A stretch of DNA of 64,000 nt from Psychrobacter arcticus 273-4 (GTDB lineage: Bacteria > Pseudomonadota > Gammaproteobacteria > Pseudomonadales > Moraxellaceae). The stretch spans positions 186,001-250,000 of the forward strand of contig NC_007204.1 in assembly GCF_000012305.1 (NCBI RefSeq), written 5' to 3'. Shown here piece by piece: positions 10,281 through 19,995 of the stretch; within the stretch, counting starts at the first letter, position 1; each line of letters begins with the position of its first letter. The notes beneath the pieces were generated by a model that had not been told where the DNA came from, searched no databases, and saw nothing but the letters and a program-made list of their open reading frames with translations. Position numbers and translations under genes: made by a program.

Positions 10281-10313
10281 AAAAGCTGAATCCAAATAGG
10301 ATTCAGCTTTTTT
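10281..10313. terminator. Bidirectional terminator between the RDD gene and panD
   Basis: Perfect 13-bp stem AAAAGCTGAATCC/GGATTCAGCTTTT with a 5-nt loop, flanked by A and T runs, so suitable for both convergent genes. Confidence 0.92.
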
Positions 10314-10375
10314 ATTAACTAATAATCAATATACGGTAAAACACAGGGTAGCGAATACCGTGATAGATATGACGA

Positions 10376-10756
10376 TTAAGCTACTTGCACAGGGATAATA
10401 TTCGCTGTGTCTTTAACCGTATTGTCTTCGTTGCAATAGACCAGTCTTGGCTGATATGTTGAAGCTTCGACTTCGTCAAAATGCGCGTAAGCACAGATGA
10501 TAACGATATCACCTAAATCAGCCATATGAGCCGCTGCACCGTTTAGTGAGATAATACCAGAGCCAGCTTCAGCGCGGATAGCGTAGGTGCGAAAGCGTTT
10601 GCCATTGGTGACATTATAGATGTCGATAGATTCGTTTTCACGCAGACCGGCAAGATCTAATAAATCACCATCAATACCGCATGAGCCTTCGTAGTGTAGC
10701 TCAGCATGAGTAACACGGGCGCGATGTAATTTGCACTTGAGCATATTAAGTAGCAT
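10376..10756 (-). CDS. panD: Aspartate 1-decarboxylase precursor
   Basis: Pyruvoyl enzyme making beta-alanine from aspartate for pantothenate and CoA. The proenzyme self-cleaves between Gly24 and Ser25 in HYEGSCGID, turning Ser25 into the pyruvoyl group; this motif is intact. The start [20 protein letters not shown] and the [22 protein letters not shown] region match the family. 126 residues, the usual length. Monocistronic; panB/panC are not in the window. Confidence 0.97.
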   Translation of the reverse strand: MLLNMLKCKLHRARVTHAELHYEGSCGIDGDLLDLAGLRENESIDIYNVTNGKRFRTYAIRAEAGSGIISLNGAAAHMADLGDIVIICAYAHFDEVEASTYQPRLVYCNEDNTVKDTANIIPVQVA

Positions 10757-10855
10757 AGGTTGCTTCCTTAGCGTAACGGATATAAATGAGTTAAATCAAA
10801 ACGTTAATGGAGATTAACTTGCTAAAATAAAAGGCTGTTATAATTGAAACACCAT

Positions 10856-11437
10856 TTATTCAGGTAATTTAAAGCCATTAATTTGCGAACGTGCCTTTTC
10901 AATATCACCATCTAATAATAATGGTAAGGCTTCAAAAGCGGCAGATAATGCACTATCAATGGCAATTTGCTCATCTGGCGCAGCTTTTGAGAGAACATGT
11001 CCACTGACTTTAGATTTGTGACCCGGATGACCAATGCCCACACGCAGACGATGGAAGTCGTTGCCAATATGCGGGGTGATGTCACGCAGACCATTATGAC
11101 CGCCATGACCACCATCGGTTTTGAGTTTGATGCTGCCAGCGGGAATATCAAGCTCATCATGAGCGATTAACAGCTCGTCATTGTCAATGCCATAAAATTT
11201 AACCATGGGCACAACCGACTGACCTGACTTATTCATAAAGGTCAGCGGCATCAACAGACGCACATCAGAGCCATGAATTTGCCCGCGTCCTGTGACACCG
11301 TGGAATTTTTTGTCGGGGGCGAGGGCGATATTAAACTGCTGAGCCAAATGATGGACGAACCAAAATCCTGCATTATGGCGCGTAAACATATACTCCTGAC
11401 CCGGATTACCAAGACCGACAATAAGCTTTATGGCCAT
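10856..11437 (-). CDS. pth: Peptidyl-tRNA hydrolase
   Basis: Releases peptides from prematurely dropped peptidyl-tRNAs; essential recycling enzyme. Start chosen at the ATG at 11437 (MAIKLIVGLGNPGQEY), preceded by GCAGGGTG; the frame is open for 24 further upstream codons with no homology. Catalytic His21 in TRHNAGF, conserved FMNKSGQSV, DELDIPAGSIKLK and GGHGGHNGLRDI. 193 residues, as in E. coli. It lies downstream of rplY in the same direction, an order shared with many gammaproteobacteria. Confidence 0.95.
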   Translation of the reverse strand: MAIKLIVGLGNPGQEYMFTRHNAGFWFVHHLAQQFNIALAPDKKFHGVTGRGQIHGSDVRLLMPLTFMNKSGQSVVPMVKFYGIDNDELLIAHDELDIPAGSIKLKTDGGHGGHNGLRDITPHIGNDFHRLRVGIGHPGHKSKVSGHVLSKAAPDEQIAIDSALSAAFEALPLLLDGDIEKARSQINGFKLPE

Positions 11438-11540
11438 AAAAACACCCTGCTTGACTATAATAAATGAGTGGTAAGGTCTGTGATAATAGTGCCATTCAAT
11501 GAATCGCACACATCTGATTTCTCAAACCTTACTTACAAAA

Positions 11541-11571
11541 ACAGCAGGAGATATTCATCACCTGCTATTTT
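11541..11571. terminator. Terminator hairpin between rplY and pth
   Basis: AGCAGG/CCTGCT stem (11542-11547 with 11561-11566), with a T run on both strands. On the minus strand it follows rplY by about 65 bp and precedes pth, so pth may rely on read-through or its own promoter. Confidence 0.6.
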
Positions 11572-11633
11572 TTTTGACTAAACGAACCTTGTATTACATA
11601 GCAGACGATAGGTCGCTACATAGAGGTTGTTTA

Positions 11634-12308
11634 TTATTTGCCGTCTTTGTTGCCATCAGTACCTTGCTCAGTAGCAGGTACGTCAGAAGCATCAATTTCA
11701 GCAACTTTGTCAACTTCTTGAACCGTTGGTGGCTGCATGTTCACGATCGTACGGTCGTGTGCATCTTCCATGTCAAGATCAAAGATGATAACGCCTTCAG
11801 GCAGTTTGATATCTGATAGACGGAACAAATCACCAATTTCCATACCAGATACATCTATTTCTAGATATTCAGGTAACTGTGATGGTATGCAAACGATTTC
11901 GATGTCAGTTACTAACGTTGATAGAATACCACCAGCTTTAGTACCAGGCGCTTCTTCACGACCAGAGAAATGAACAGGAACATTCATGTTGATTTTTTGA
12001 CCTTTTACAACGCGCTGAAAGTCAGCATGCATTGGGAAGCCTTTAGCTGGATGGCGTTGTAGATCTTTGATAACCACTTGATGCTCTTCACCGTCTACAT
12101 TCAAAGTCAAAATGTGTGAGAAGAAAGCTTCGAATTCAAGTGATTTTACTAGCTCATTGATTTTGATAGAGATAGCTATTGGCTGCTCACCACCACCATA
12201 GATAATAGCAGGAACTAGGTTCTGCTTACGTAGGCGGCGGCTCGCACCTTTACCTTGAACTTCAGCAGAACGATCAACTGCGTTTAATGCAAAATGATTA
12301 ATAGTCAT
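11634..12308 (-). CDS. rplY: 50S ribosomal protein L25/general stress protein Ctc
   Basis: Binds 5S rRNA in the large subunit. Two-domain (CTC-type) form of 224 residues: an N-terminal L25 domain (RSAEVQGKGASRRLRKQNLVPAIIYGG) and a C-terminal TL5/CTC beta domain (VPVHFSGREEAPGTKAGGIL), then an acidic, low-complexity tail. E. coli L25 has only the first domain (94 residues); the longer form is usual in Pseudomonas and Moraxellaceae. Part of the prs-rplY-pth cluster. Confidence 0.95.
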   Translation of the reverse strand: MTINHFALNAVDRSAEVQGKGASRRLRKQNLVPAIIYGGGEQPIAISIKINELVKSLEFEAFFSHILTLNVDGEEHQVVIKDLQRHPAKGFPMHADFQRVVKGQKINMNVPVHFSGREEAPGTKAGGILSTLVTDIEIVCIPSQLPEYLEIDVSGMEIGDLFRLSDIKLPEGVIIFDLDMEDAHDRTIVNMQPPTVQEVDKVAEIDASDVPATEQGTDGNKDGK

Positions 12309-12649
12309 GGATGTAATCCTATAAAAAAATAATGAAGTGTCTGGTCATAAAAAAGTGGATTTGCGACCAATCCACTAATACGTGATGATAGCTAATATTT
12401 ATGATGCTTGATAAAAAGCACAACGATTAAATTTAGCCATTTGCTCAACATAATGGTTTTTATGATATAAGTTATCGTAAAAATCATCACTCTAAGCGTG
12501 ATCAGCACTTGTAATAATGCCAACGGTCTTAAATTAGAAAAACGGTCAGCACAGGCGCGCATTATACGTGATTATGTAATAATAATAAAGACCTACGCAA
12601 AATCGCTGTGCAAAATTACTATAAAAACAACAGCGCAAAACTATTAAGC
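12309..12649 (-). other. Leader and promoter region of rplY
   Basis: About 340 bp upstream of rplY. On the minus strand a TATAAT lies at 12561-12566 with no good -35 match, which would give an unusually long (about 240 nt) rplY leader. I see no convincing hairpin switch, small open frame or binding site in that leader. Confidence 0.35.
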
Positions 12650-12680
12650 AAAAAAAGCGCCAAGTAATGAAACTTGGCGC
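12650..12680 (-). terminator. Terminator of prs
   Basis: Perfect 9-bp stem GCGCCAAGT/ACTTGGCGC (12657-12665 with 12672-12680); on the minus strand it ends in a run of T. It separates prs from rplY. Confidence 0.9.
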
Positions 12681-12704
12681 TTCCTGTTTAATTGACAAAA
12701 AATC

Positions 12705-13652
12705 TTAAGCGTCAAACATCGCGCTGATAGATTCTTCGTTATTAATACGGCGTAAGCTTTCAGCAAGCATTGGCGCAATGCTGACTTGACGAATTTTGCT
12801 ACAAGCTTTGGCTGCGTCAGACAATGGAATCGTATCAGTAACCACAATCTCATCCAATTCCGATTCACTGATGTTCTTTAACGCATTACCAGATAACACA
12901 GGGTGAGTGATATAAGCCACCACACGGCGTGCGCCGTTTGCTTTGAGTGCTTCGGCAGCTTTACATAGTGTGCCTGCGGTGTCGACCATGTCATCAACGA
13001 TGACGCAATCACGGTCACGGACGTCACCGATGATGTGCATCACTTGTGACTCATTGGCACGGGCACGACGTTTATCAATAATCGCCATGTCGGTATCGCC
13101 CAACTGCTTAGCCATCGCGCGTGCACGAACCACACCGCCGACGTCAGGCGAGACAACCATGATATTGTCATAATTTTGTTTTTGTAGGTCATTAAGTAAT
13201 ACAGGCGTGCCGTAGATATTATCGACTGGGATATCAAAGAAACCTTGAATCTGATCTGAGTGCAAATCAACAGTCATCACGCGATCGATACTAACGATGT
13301 TCAACATGTCAGCGACGACTTTGGCAGAAATAGGCACACGAGCTGAACGAGGACGACGGTCTTGACGAGCATAACCAAAATAAGGCATGACAGCTGTGAT
13401 ACGACCAGCACTAGAGCGACGCAAGGCATCGGCCATCATCATGATTTCCATCAAATTGTCATTAGTCGGTGCGCAAGTAGGCTGCATAATAAACACGTCT
13501 TTACCGCGCACGTGTTCTTTGATTTCTACGGCAATTTCGCCATCAGAAAAACGCGTGATGTCAGCTTTACCAAGAGGTATATGGAGATGATCGGCTACGG
13601 TTTTTGCTAATTCAGGGTGGGCATTACCCGTAAAAATCGCTAAATAAGGCAT
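12705..13652 (-). CDS. prs: Ribose-phosphate pyrophosphokinase
   Basis: Makes PRPP from ribose-5-phosphate and ATP, feeding purine, pyrimidine, NAD, His and Trp synthesis. Signatures: [56 protein letters not shown] and the PRPP loop [14 protein letters not shown]. 315 residues, same as E. coli. Transcribed from beyond the adjacent tRNA-Gln (13763-13838), in the conserved ispE-tRNA-Gln-prs order. Confidence 0.97.
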   Translation of the reverse strand: MPYLAIFTGNAHPELAKTVADHLHIPLGKADITRFSDGEIAVEIKEHVRGKDVFIMQPTCAPTNDNLMEIMMMADALRRSSAGRITAVMPYFGYARQDRRPRSARVPISAKVVADMLNIVSIDRVMTVDLHSDQIQGFFDIPVDNIYGTPVLLNDLQKQNYDNIMVVSPDVGGVVRARAMAKQLGDTDMAIIDKRRARANESQVMHIIGDVRDRDCVIVDDMVDTAGTLCKAAEALKANGARRVVAYITHPVLSGNALKNISESELDEIVVTDTIPLSDAAKACSKIRQVSIAPMLAESLRRINNEESISAMFDA

Positions 13653-13762
13653 GACAGAAGTCCTATTGATTGACTCAAGCAGCGACCGCTAAGCAGTGTC
13701 AAACTGCTCAAATTAAGAAAAGAGTGGTGAAAATTATTGATGACTACTATTACAGTAAAAAA

Positions 13763-13838
13763 TGGTAGGGGTAGCTGGACTCGAACCAACGGATGTCAGG
13801 ATCAAAACCTGATGCCTTACCAACTTGGCTATACCCCT
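13763..13838 (-). tRNA. tRNA-Gln (UUG anticodon), copy 1
   Basis: Minus-strand cloverleaf: acceptor AGGGGTA/TACCCCT, anticodon loop TTTTGAT giving UUG, T loop TTCGAGT, discriminator A and encoded CCA. 76 bases, identical to the copy at 14082-14157. Confidence 0.97.
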
Positions 13839-13980
13839 GTAATGTCTAGGCTGTGTACGTCGATATCTAAAAGCAACTTTTTTAAAAGTCATTGTTAGAA
13901 TAGCGTCACGACCTGTTCGTTATCTTATAAACGGAAAAACCGTCTAATAAACAACTTTTCCCTAACGGTGTTCATTGCGA

Positions 13981-14010
13981 ACTATACCGAGACTGGGATA
14001 ACATTGTCAA
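13981..14010 (-). promoter_or_regulatory. Promoter upstream of tRNA-Gln copy 1 and prs
   Basis: Minus strand TTGACA (14005-14010), 18-bp spacer, TATAGT (13981-13986). Predicted start near 13974, giving a 135-nt leader before the tRNA and possibly co-transcription with prs. Confidence 0.6.
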
Positions 14011-14081
14011 TGTCAATAAGATAAGCGGCTATCTATAAACGGCTTATAATAAGTACACATCAAATGCTTTAAGCTTAAAAA

Positions 14082-14157
14082 TGGTAGGGGTAGCTGGACT
14101 CGAACCAACGGATGTCAGGATCAAAACCTGATGCCTTACCAACTTGGCTATACCCCT
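14082..14157 (-). tRNA. tRNA-Gln (UUG anticodon), copy 2
   Basis: Base-for-base the same 76-nt tRNA as 13763-13838. The 243-bp spacer between them holds a separate promoter, so this is a dispersed duplication, not a compact tandem array. Confidence 0.97.
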
Positions 14158-14170
14158 ATTGAGGCGACCT

Positions 14171-14198
14171 ATTATAAATAAATATTCAGCTTTTGCAA
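14171..14198 (-). promoter_or_regulatory. Promoter of tRNA-Gln copy 2
   Basis: Minus strand TTGCAA (14193-14198), 16-bp spacer, TATAAT (14171-14176), ending 13 bp before the tRNA 5' end. Same elements and spacing as the tRNA-Ser promoter. Confidence 0.7.
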
Positions 14199-14306
14199 GT
14201 CATTTGCGCCTTTTTATGGTTTTTATTCGAAATAGGTTAAAAATAAAACTGATATTAGGTCAATAAAAATCTATAGGCTGTATTTATAATAATGCTATTT
14301 TTACGC

Positions 14307-14319
14307 TTCACCGACTATA
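14307..14319 (-). repeat. Solo end of the 138-bp repeat family
   Basis: TTCACCGACTATA, identical to the last 13 bases of the full repeats, with nothing else of the repeat beside it. It could be a relic of a deleted copy or coincidence. Confidence 0.4.
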
Positions 14320-14406
14320 AAGGTCCATTATAAAAGGAGAGGTAAAAAACTTAGCATTTTGCTTAATTTTAGAGTCGTTAACGCTGACATCATAAGCCAT
14401 TTAAAC

Positions 14407-15375
14407 TCACAAACTTCTCACTACATACGCTGTACAAGGCGCCTCTTCAATCCACTTTGACAAAAGCAACTTATCATCAGTAACACTCGCATCCAATGGC
14501 AAAAATACCGTGCTACCAGAGCCAGTCATTCGTGCTGTACCCAACGCTATTTTTTCTAGCCCTTGTAAATAACGTAGTCCTTCGTCAACGGCGGGAGCGA
14601 GGCTTGTGACTACGGGCGTAAAGACATTGTGGTAGGGCGCAATAAGAGTTTGCACATAATTATCGTATTGGTTTTTAATCGTCTCAATTGATAGCAGGGT
14701 GATATCTCGCGGTAGCTTAGGGTGCGCGAAAAGCTTGGCAGTATTAACGTGAGCATTAGGCGTCAATACTAAATATTGCTGGTCGGGCAAATCAATGGCT
14801 GTCAATTGCTCACCAATGCCCGTCGCAATAGCATCTTGACCAAAGATAAATATCGGCACATCTGCGCCAATTTTTGCACCAATTTTTATAAGCGTCTCTT
14901 GATTAAAATTAAGCTGCCAAATCTCATTAAGCACAAGTAATGTTGTCGCCGCATTAGATGAGCCGCCGCCCAAGCCTGCGCCCATTGGTAAGTGCTTATC
15001 TAACGTCACTAATACTTTGGGTAGGTGCTCAGGCAGCTTACTTGAGTCTATGGCAGCTGCCAGTAGGGTGCGAGCCGCTTTAAAGATTAAATTGTCCTCT
15101 ATGCTGCTAGTTATAGCTTCTGCACCATCTAACGTTAGTAGCTGACCACACAGGCTATTAATATCTACTGCGCTATTATCTACTGCGCTATCAATAGTAG
15201 CCATTGGCTTATTCGCTACCGAAAAATGCAGATAATCGCCCCAGTCGAGCAGACGAAACACAGTTTGCAAATTATGATAACCATCAGCACGCTTACCCGT
15301 AATATGCAAAAATAAATTAATTTTTGCCGGTGATAAGCGCGTGATAACTGATGCAGTAGGAGCGTTCTTAGTCAT
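14407..15375 (-). CDS. ispE: 4-diphosphocytidyl-2-C-methyl-D-erythritol kinase
   Basis: GHMP kinase of the MEP isoprenoid pathway. N-terminal SPAKINLFLHITGKRADGYHNLQTVF and ATP loop LPMGAGLGGGSSNAATTLL are intact, as is the late ARMTGSGSTVFLPL. 322 residues, longer than E. coli (283) because of two small insertions, one around residues 55-85 (SAVDNSAVDINSLC and after). The following segment of the cluster holds tRNA-Gln and prs; lolB lies upstream, 62 bp away, in the same direction, likely one transcript. Confidence 0.95.
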   Translation of the reverse strand: MTKNAPTASVITRLSPAKINLFLHITGKRADGYHNLQTVFRLLDWGDYLHFSVANKPMATIDSAVDNSAVDINSLCGQLLTLDGAEAITSSIEDNLIFKAARTLLAAAIDSSKLPEHLPKVLVTLDKHLPMGAGLGGGSSNAATTLLVLNEIWQLNFNQETLIKIGAKIGADVPIFIFGQDAIATGIGEQLTAIDLPDQQYLVLTPNAHVNTAKLFAHPKLPRDITLLSIETIKNQYDNYVQTLIAPYHNVFTPVVTSLAPAVDEGLRYLQGLEKIALGTARMTGSGSTVFLPLDASVTDDKLLLSKWIEEAPCTAYVVRSL

Positions 15376-15437
15376 AAATGATGGTCACAATTTTTAGGTA
15401 GCCGCTTTTATATATCAATCAAACTTACTAGGTGCTA

Positions 15438-16076
15438 TTACTTTTGATGATTAACGGTCATAACCACTTTATTGCCTTGCGCCTGCACAGCGCTGATTTT
15501 ATTTGGTAGTTTATCATTGCCTTTATAGCTGAAGCTGGCTTGCCATTCACCATTGACTGAGCTGATTAAACGATTTTGGGCATCAAGCTGCGGTGTGCTA
15601 TCTGATGGCGCTGAGCGACCAGAAATCCAGTAGGGCATTTGTGAGATGGGTGCTTGCCAGCCAGTGGCTTTTTTGAGCAGCGTTTCAGGGTCAGTAGCGG
15701 TTAATGTGCCCGTTTTTTCGCTCACCAATGTCGCTGATTGACCATTGTATTCGATATTGGTTTTGCCAATGCCTAGCGCACCGATAAGCTCAATGGCAAA
15801 GCGGTCATTCTGTTGACCCCATGCATAAAATGCACTACCGCTTTGAGCGCCTGTTGTATCGCTAGCAGCCGTTGTAACGCCAATCTTGCCTATAATGTTA
15901 AAGCTCTCAAGTTTCTTTGGTTGCTCAGTATTTTGACCTTGAATGATGCCAGTCGGCTGGTTGGGGGTATTGCCGGTTTTTAATGACTGACACCCTGACA
16001 AGATGGCGACTGATGCCGTCATAGCAGTGAATAGGGCTAATTTATTAGGTTTATAAGAAGATAGTAGGGTTGACAT
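15438..16076 (-). CDS. lolB: Outer-membrane lipoprotein LolB
   Basis: Receives lipoproteins from periplasmic LolA and inserts them in the outer membrane. Signal peptide with lipobox AILSGC (Cys29), followed by a linker and the beta-barrel-like LolB domain: FNIIGKIGVTTAASDTTGAQSGSAFYAWGQ, IELIGALGIGKTNIEYNG, and LPYWISG-equivalent MPYWISGRSAPS. 212 residues. Position directly upstream of ispE is the same as in Pseudomonas and E. coli, which supports the call. Confidence 0.9.
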   Translation of the reverse strand: MSTLLSSYKPNKLALFTAMTASVAILSGCQSLKTGNTPNQPTGIIQGQNTEQPKKLESFNIIGKIGVTTAASDTTGAQSGSAFYAWGQQNDRFAIELIGALGIGKTNIEYNGQSATLVSEKTGTLTATDPETLLKKATGWQAPISQMPYWISGRSAPSDSTPQLDAQNRLISSVNGEWQASFSYKGNDKLPNKISAVQAQGNKVVMTVNHQK

Positions 16077-16217
16077 GACGTTTCCTCAAAAATGGGCAAA
16101 TTTGCAAAATGGTTGTTTCGAAAATAGGTTAGCTTAAATCTTATTTGTTACTCAGTTATGCGTGGCTGTTAGCTTCTTATAAGTGGCTTGTAATGATAGG
16201 GTTCAATAATAAGTAGA

Positions 16218-18167
16218 TTAATACAATTGTATACGGTCATTGATATTGTGTTGCCCAAATGAGAAGCGCTGCTGCAAGTCGGCGAGTAAAGCGTCGACTT
16301 TTTCATTGTCACCCAAGCCTTGATAAGCGCGTAACAGCAATGTCCCTGAGCGTAAAGTAGGAAGCACATCGTAAGGGCTTTGCAAATAGTCGATAATTTG
16401 TTGATAATTTTCGTTGGCTAACGCATTGCTTGCCAGCACATTGAGGGCTTGTAGATGCCGCTCATTGTCGTAACGAGGGTCATCATAGCGTATTTGTATA
16501 ATAGCCGTTGCTAATGCCAATCCTTGCTCAGAACCACGCTCATTGGCTAGCAGTAATTGGGCATAACTCAGCTGGTAAGCAGGATTGGTAGGGTCAAGCG
16601 CTTGCAAATGATTGAGTAAGGTACGCTTTACGATATAGTCCTCTTTATCATCAAGGAGTTGGGCGCGTGCAAAAAGCAGCATCTCATTATTAGGGTATTT
16701 ACGAGCAGCTTTAGTTAACAGGAGTAAAGCTTCTGCAGATTCATTCTGCTGCCATAAGATATCGGCTTGTAGCACAAAGCTATCGGGGGCAAATACGCTA
16801 AAGTCTCTACGCATTTTTTCTAAAGTAGCGATAGCGGCATCGACATCATCGTTGAGTAAGTCTAATGCGACCACTTTTCGTCGAGCTTCCAATACTAAAT
16901 CCTCTTGCATAACGGCATTGAGATAGTATTTGGCTTGCTCAAAGTTCTGCTGCCGCTCGGCACTGATGCCCAGATAGTAATGAGATTGATCTAGATAAGC
17001 GGAGTTTTTTGCAAGCGTGTTAAGCAGCTGGTCAGCGCTAGCGTATTTTTCGATATCTAAGCTGACCAGCGCCGCTAACAAGGTAATCTCAGCATCATCT
17101 GCAAAACGCTGATGAGCATCTAGCAACAGTTGCCATGCTTGCTCATTTTGTTTTAAGTCAAGCAAATAGCGAATCTCATACAAGTATAGGTTCTTGCTAT
17201 TAGCATTACGTAGGTGCGCTTGGCTGAGATGATCAAGGACTGCCTTTGGTGTTTCAATTTTGCGCAAGATATCTGCTTTTAAAGTAATAAAAGGCACATA
17301 ATCCGGCTGCTGCTCAAGCGCATGATTGATATGGATGATGGCAATCTCAGGTTCATTAAATTGGTAAAGCAAACCAGCTTTTAATACTGACAGCGAAGCG
17401 TTTTTTTCACTGGCGATAGGTTGCAAGGCGCTGAGTAATTCGCGCTTATCATCATCGCTGTTTGGATAAATGCCAATCAGAATTTCACTAAGGTCGGCGC
17501 GAGGATCATAGCTCAAGATACGGTTTAGAGTCTCACCCGCCAAATCATAATCATGCGCCCGCAGTGCCAAATGAGCGACATAAAACCAAGCGGGCACGTG
17601 ATCTGGGTTTTCATCTTGCCATGCTTTGGCAAATTGTAAAGATTCTTCGACCCTGTCATTACGTAACGATAAGCTTAGCGCTCTTTCAAATACGGCTGTG
17701 GCATCTTGTTTAAACGATTGCTGCTTATAGATAATCAGCGCACGCTCTGTATCATCACGATTTGCGGAAAATTCTGCATCTAATAAGGCATATAAGCTTG
17801 GTTCATTGCTTGGTTCATTAAAGTCAGATGACGGCGTAATTTCGATTATGGAAGTATCAGTTATCGAATTCTTATTAACCATGCTTTCAGTCACCGGTGT
17901 GTGACCGTTAATGAGGTTATGAGAGGCGTTAATGGTTGTGGTAACGGTGGCGTTACTACTGGTGCTAGTAGAAGAGATTTTGGGTAAAGCTATGTTTGGT
18001 GAAACAATGGCATGGGCAGGGAATCCTAGGCACAAACAAACCGCCAACGAAAACGCTAGCTTATAACGTTGGCATAGCCGCTCAATTAGGGCGTGCAATA
18101 AAGCTCGAAGGCTAGATTGAGCGTTATGCATAGATTGTCGGTTAAATGAGGACCTAAAAAAGACCAT
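16218..18167 (-). CDS. Tetratricopeptide-repeat protein, exported
   Basis: 649 residues: a basic N-terminus, a hydrophobic signal segment (KLAFSLAVCLCLGFPAHA, about residues 37-54), a Ser/Thr-rich linker, then TPR-like helical repeats to the C-terminus (for example WQDENPDHVPAWFYVAHLAL and YPNNEMLLFARAQLLDDKED). It lies upstream of lolB in the same direction; TPR proteins in this position are common in Pseudomonas relatives and are presumed to act in the periplasm or envelope, but the role is unknown. The start could also be the ATG at 18131; neither has a clear ribosome-binding site. Confidence 0.8.
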   Translation of the reverse strand: MVFFRSSFNRQSMHNAQSSLRALLHALIERLCQRYKLAFSLAVCLCLGFPAHAIVSPNIALPKISSTSTSSNATVTTTINASHNLINGHTPVTESMVNKNSITDTSIIEITPSSDFNEPSNEPSLYALLDAEFSANRDDTERALIIYKQQSFKQDATAVFERALSLSLRNDRVEESLQFAKAWQDENPDHVPAWFYVAHLALRAHDYDLAGETLNRILSYDPRADLSEILIGIYPNSDDDKRELLSALQPIASEKNASLSVLKAGLLYQFNEPEIAIIHINHALEQQPDYVPFITLKADILRKIETPKAVLDHLSQAHLRNANSKNLYLYEIRYLLDLKQNEQAWQLLLDAHQRFADDAEITLLAALVSLDIEKYASADQLLNTLAKNSAYLDQSHYYLGISAERQQNFEQAKYYLNAVMQEDLVLEARRKVVALDLLNDDVDAAIATLEKMRRDFSVFAPDSFVLQADILWQQNESAEALLLLTKAARKYPNNEMLLFARAQLLDDKEDYIVKRTLLNHLQALDPTNPAYQLSYAQLLLANERGSEQGLALATAIIQIRYDDPRYDNERHLQALNVLASNALANENYQQIIDYLQSPYDVLPTLRSGTLLLRAYQGLGDNEKVDALLADLQQRFSFGQHNINDRIQLY

Positions 18168-18615
18168 AGCGTGCAGTATTTACCTATTCTGACCTTGTTT
18201 CTATACCCATAAAAGGACTTGCAGCATAGAAGATTGGGTTTATTATAATCATTTTAAAAACAGATATCTGTGACGAATAATGATGTCAAACATTATAAGA
18301 GTAGCATGAGGGGATATACAATAGCAGCCGTGTTACTCAAGCATCAGCAATGGGGCAAATTCTTTTAGTAGAACCCGAAATTAAGGCTAATATTGTTAGC
18401 TTTAAGTAAACCTATATGCAAGTGTTTGAATGTTAAGCCAGTAATAGCAGTTGATTTGTAGGCACTGTGCCCAGATACAGATAAAGTGCTGGCTTATGGA
18501 GGTGAGTGTTAAATAAAGCTATCAATAATGATATAATAAGCGCTTTTTAACCTTTTTAAAAACCGCTAAAGGTGTTTGGTTGGCGAGTGAATATTATATT
18601 TATGGTCTGTCAATA
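18168..18615. other. Divergent promoter region between the TPR gene and hemA
   Basis: 448 bp without a gene. TATAAT occurs at 18532-18537 on the plus strand (toward hemA) and at 18242-18247 on the minus strand (toward the TPR-lolB-ispE genes); both have weak -35 matches. Nothing else stands out. Confidence 0.4.
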
Positions 18616-19995
18616 ATGAGATTAGTGGTCATTGGGGTCAATCACAAAACTGCACCAGTCGCTCTACGAGAGCGCTTGGCGCTTGTCGGTGACGATGTCA
18701 ATATCGCACTTGCGCAGCTACAAGGCTTTAGCGACGGTAGTGTGATAGTCTCCACTTGCAACCGCACAGAGATTTATGCGTTAGTCCCAGAAAGCATATT
18801 ATCACCGAACACATTGTTAGCAAGCTCAGCCTTATCCGTTGTAGAGTCTAGTATTTCGCTTAACAGTAGCACCAACATATCATCGACTATCATCAGCGCT
18901 CACATCCTAAAAATTAAAACTTGGCTTGCAGATTTTAAGCAGTTGTCACTGGACGAGATTGACCCTTATTTATATGTCCATCGTGATATGCACGCTTTAA
19001 CCCATTGGCTACGGGTCGCTGCAGGTCTTGACTCTATGATATTGGGTGAGCCGCAAATACTTGGGCAAATCAAGCGTGCTGTGCATCTGGCGCAAGACCA
19101 AAAAGCGCTTAGCAATCAGCTAGGCTGGATTGTTGATCAGGTATTTGCAGCGGCAAAACGTGTACGTAATGAGACGCAAGTGGGTGCACAAGCCGTATCA
19201 CTTAGCTATGCTGCTGCCAAACTGGTGACGCAAATCTTTGATGATTTGCCAAGTCGCACGCTATTGGTGGTAGCCGCTGGCGAGATGAATCGTTTGGTAG
19301 CGATGCATATCGCAGGTCTTGGGGTCGGGCGCATTATTATTTGTAACCGTAATCCTGAGCGTGCAGAAGCTTTAGCCGCTGAGCTGCGTAATCCCAAGCG
19401 CCAGATCGAAGTCAGAACGCTGCAAGAGCTGCCACAAGTATTGGCAGAAGCCGATATTGTGAGCAGCTGTAGCGGTAGCATGGACATATTGATTGATAAA
19501 ACTATGACGCTGCGGGCATTAAAAAGCCGTCGCTATCAGCCGATGCTGATGATTGACTTGGCGGTGCCGCGTGATATTGATTCAACCGTTAGCCGTATAG
19601 ACGATGTCTATCTATACTCTGTCGATGATTTGCAGCATGTGATAGCCGGTAATATCGAACAACGCCGCCAAGCAGCCGTCGATGCGGAGCTGTTGGTCAG
19701 TCAATTGGTGGTTGAGATGGATCGCCGTTTTCAAGTGCGCCAAGTAGGCAAGGATATCCAGCAGTATCGGTCGCGTACCCATGAGCAGGTAGACAAACTA
19801 TTGCAGGAGTCTATTGCCAAGCTGCAAGGCGATAATGCTAACCCTGAAGATATCATGATTGAGCTGACGCGGCGCTTAACGCAAAACTTGACCCACGCGC
19901 CCTCCAAGCTCATGCGTAAAGCGGCGCGCGAAGGTGACAATGAATTACTCGACTTTGTCGTATCAGGTCTACAAGACGCCCATCGACATCACTGA
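18616..19995 (+). CDS. hemA: Glutamyl-tRNA reductase
   Basis: First step of C5 tetrapyrrole synthesis: NADPH reduction of Glu-tRNA(Glu) to glutamate-1-semialdehyde, the substrate of HemL at the window's left edge. Start taken at the ATG at 18616 (MRLVVIGVNHKTAPVALRER); the frame extends upstream to a TTG at 18580 without homology. Catalytic Cys48 lies in STCNRTEIYAL; GLDSMILGEPQILGQIK and the NADPH domain follow. A serine-rich insertion (about residues 60-95) makes it 459 residues against 418 in E. coli. Its neighbour across the divergent gap is the TPR-lolB cluster, as in Pseudomonas. Confidence 0.95.
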   Translation: MRLVVIGVNHKTAPVALRERLALVGDDVNIALAQLQGFSDGSVIVSTCNRTEIYALVPESILSPNTLLASSALSVVESSISLNSSTNISSTIISAHILKIKTWLADFKQLSLDEIDPYLYVHRDMHALTHWLRVAAGLDSMILGEPQILGQIKRAVHLAQDQKALSNQLGWIVDQVFAAAKRVRNETQVGAQAVSLSYAAAKLVTQIFDDLPSRTLLVVAAGEMNRLVAMHIAGLGVGRIIICNRNPERAEALAAELRNPKRQIEVRTLQELPQVLAEADIVSSCSGSMDILIDKTMTLRALKSRRYQPMLMIDLAVPRDIDSTVSRIDDVYLYSVDDLQHVIAGNIEQRRQAAVDAELLVSQLVVEMDRRFQVRQVGKDIQQYRSRTHEQVDKLLQESIAKLQGDNANPEDIMIELTRRLTQNLTHAPSKLMRKAAREGDNELLDFVVSGLQDAHRHH

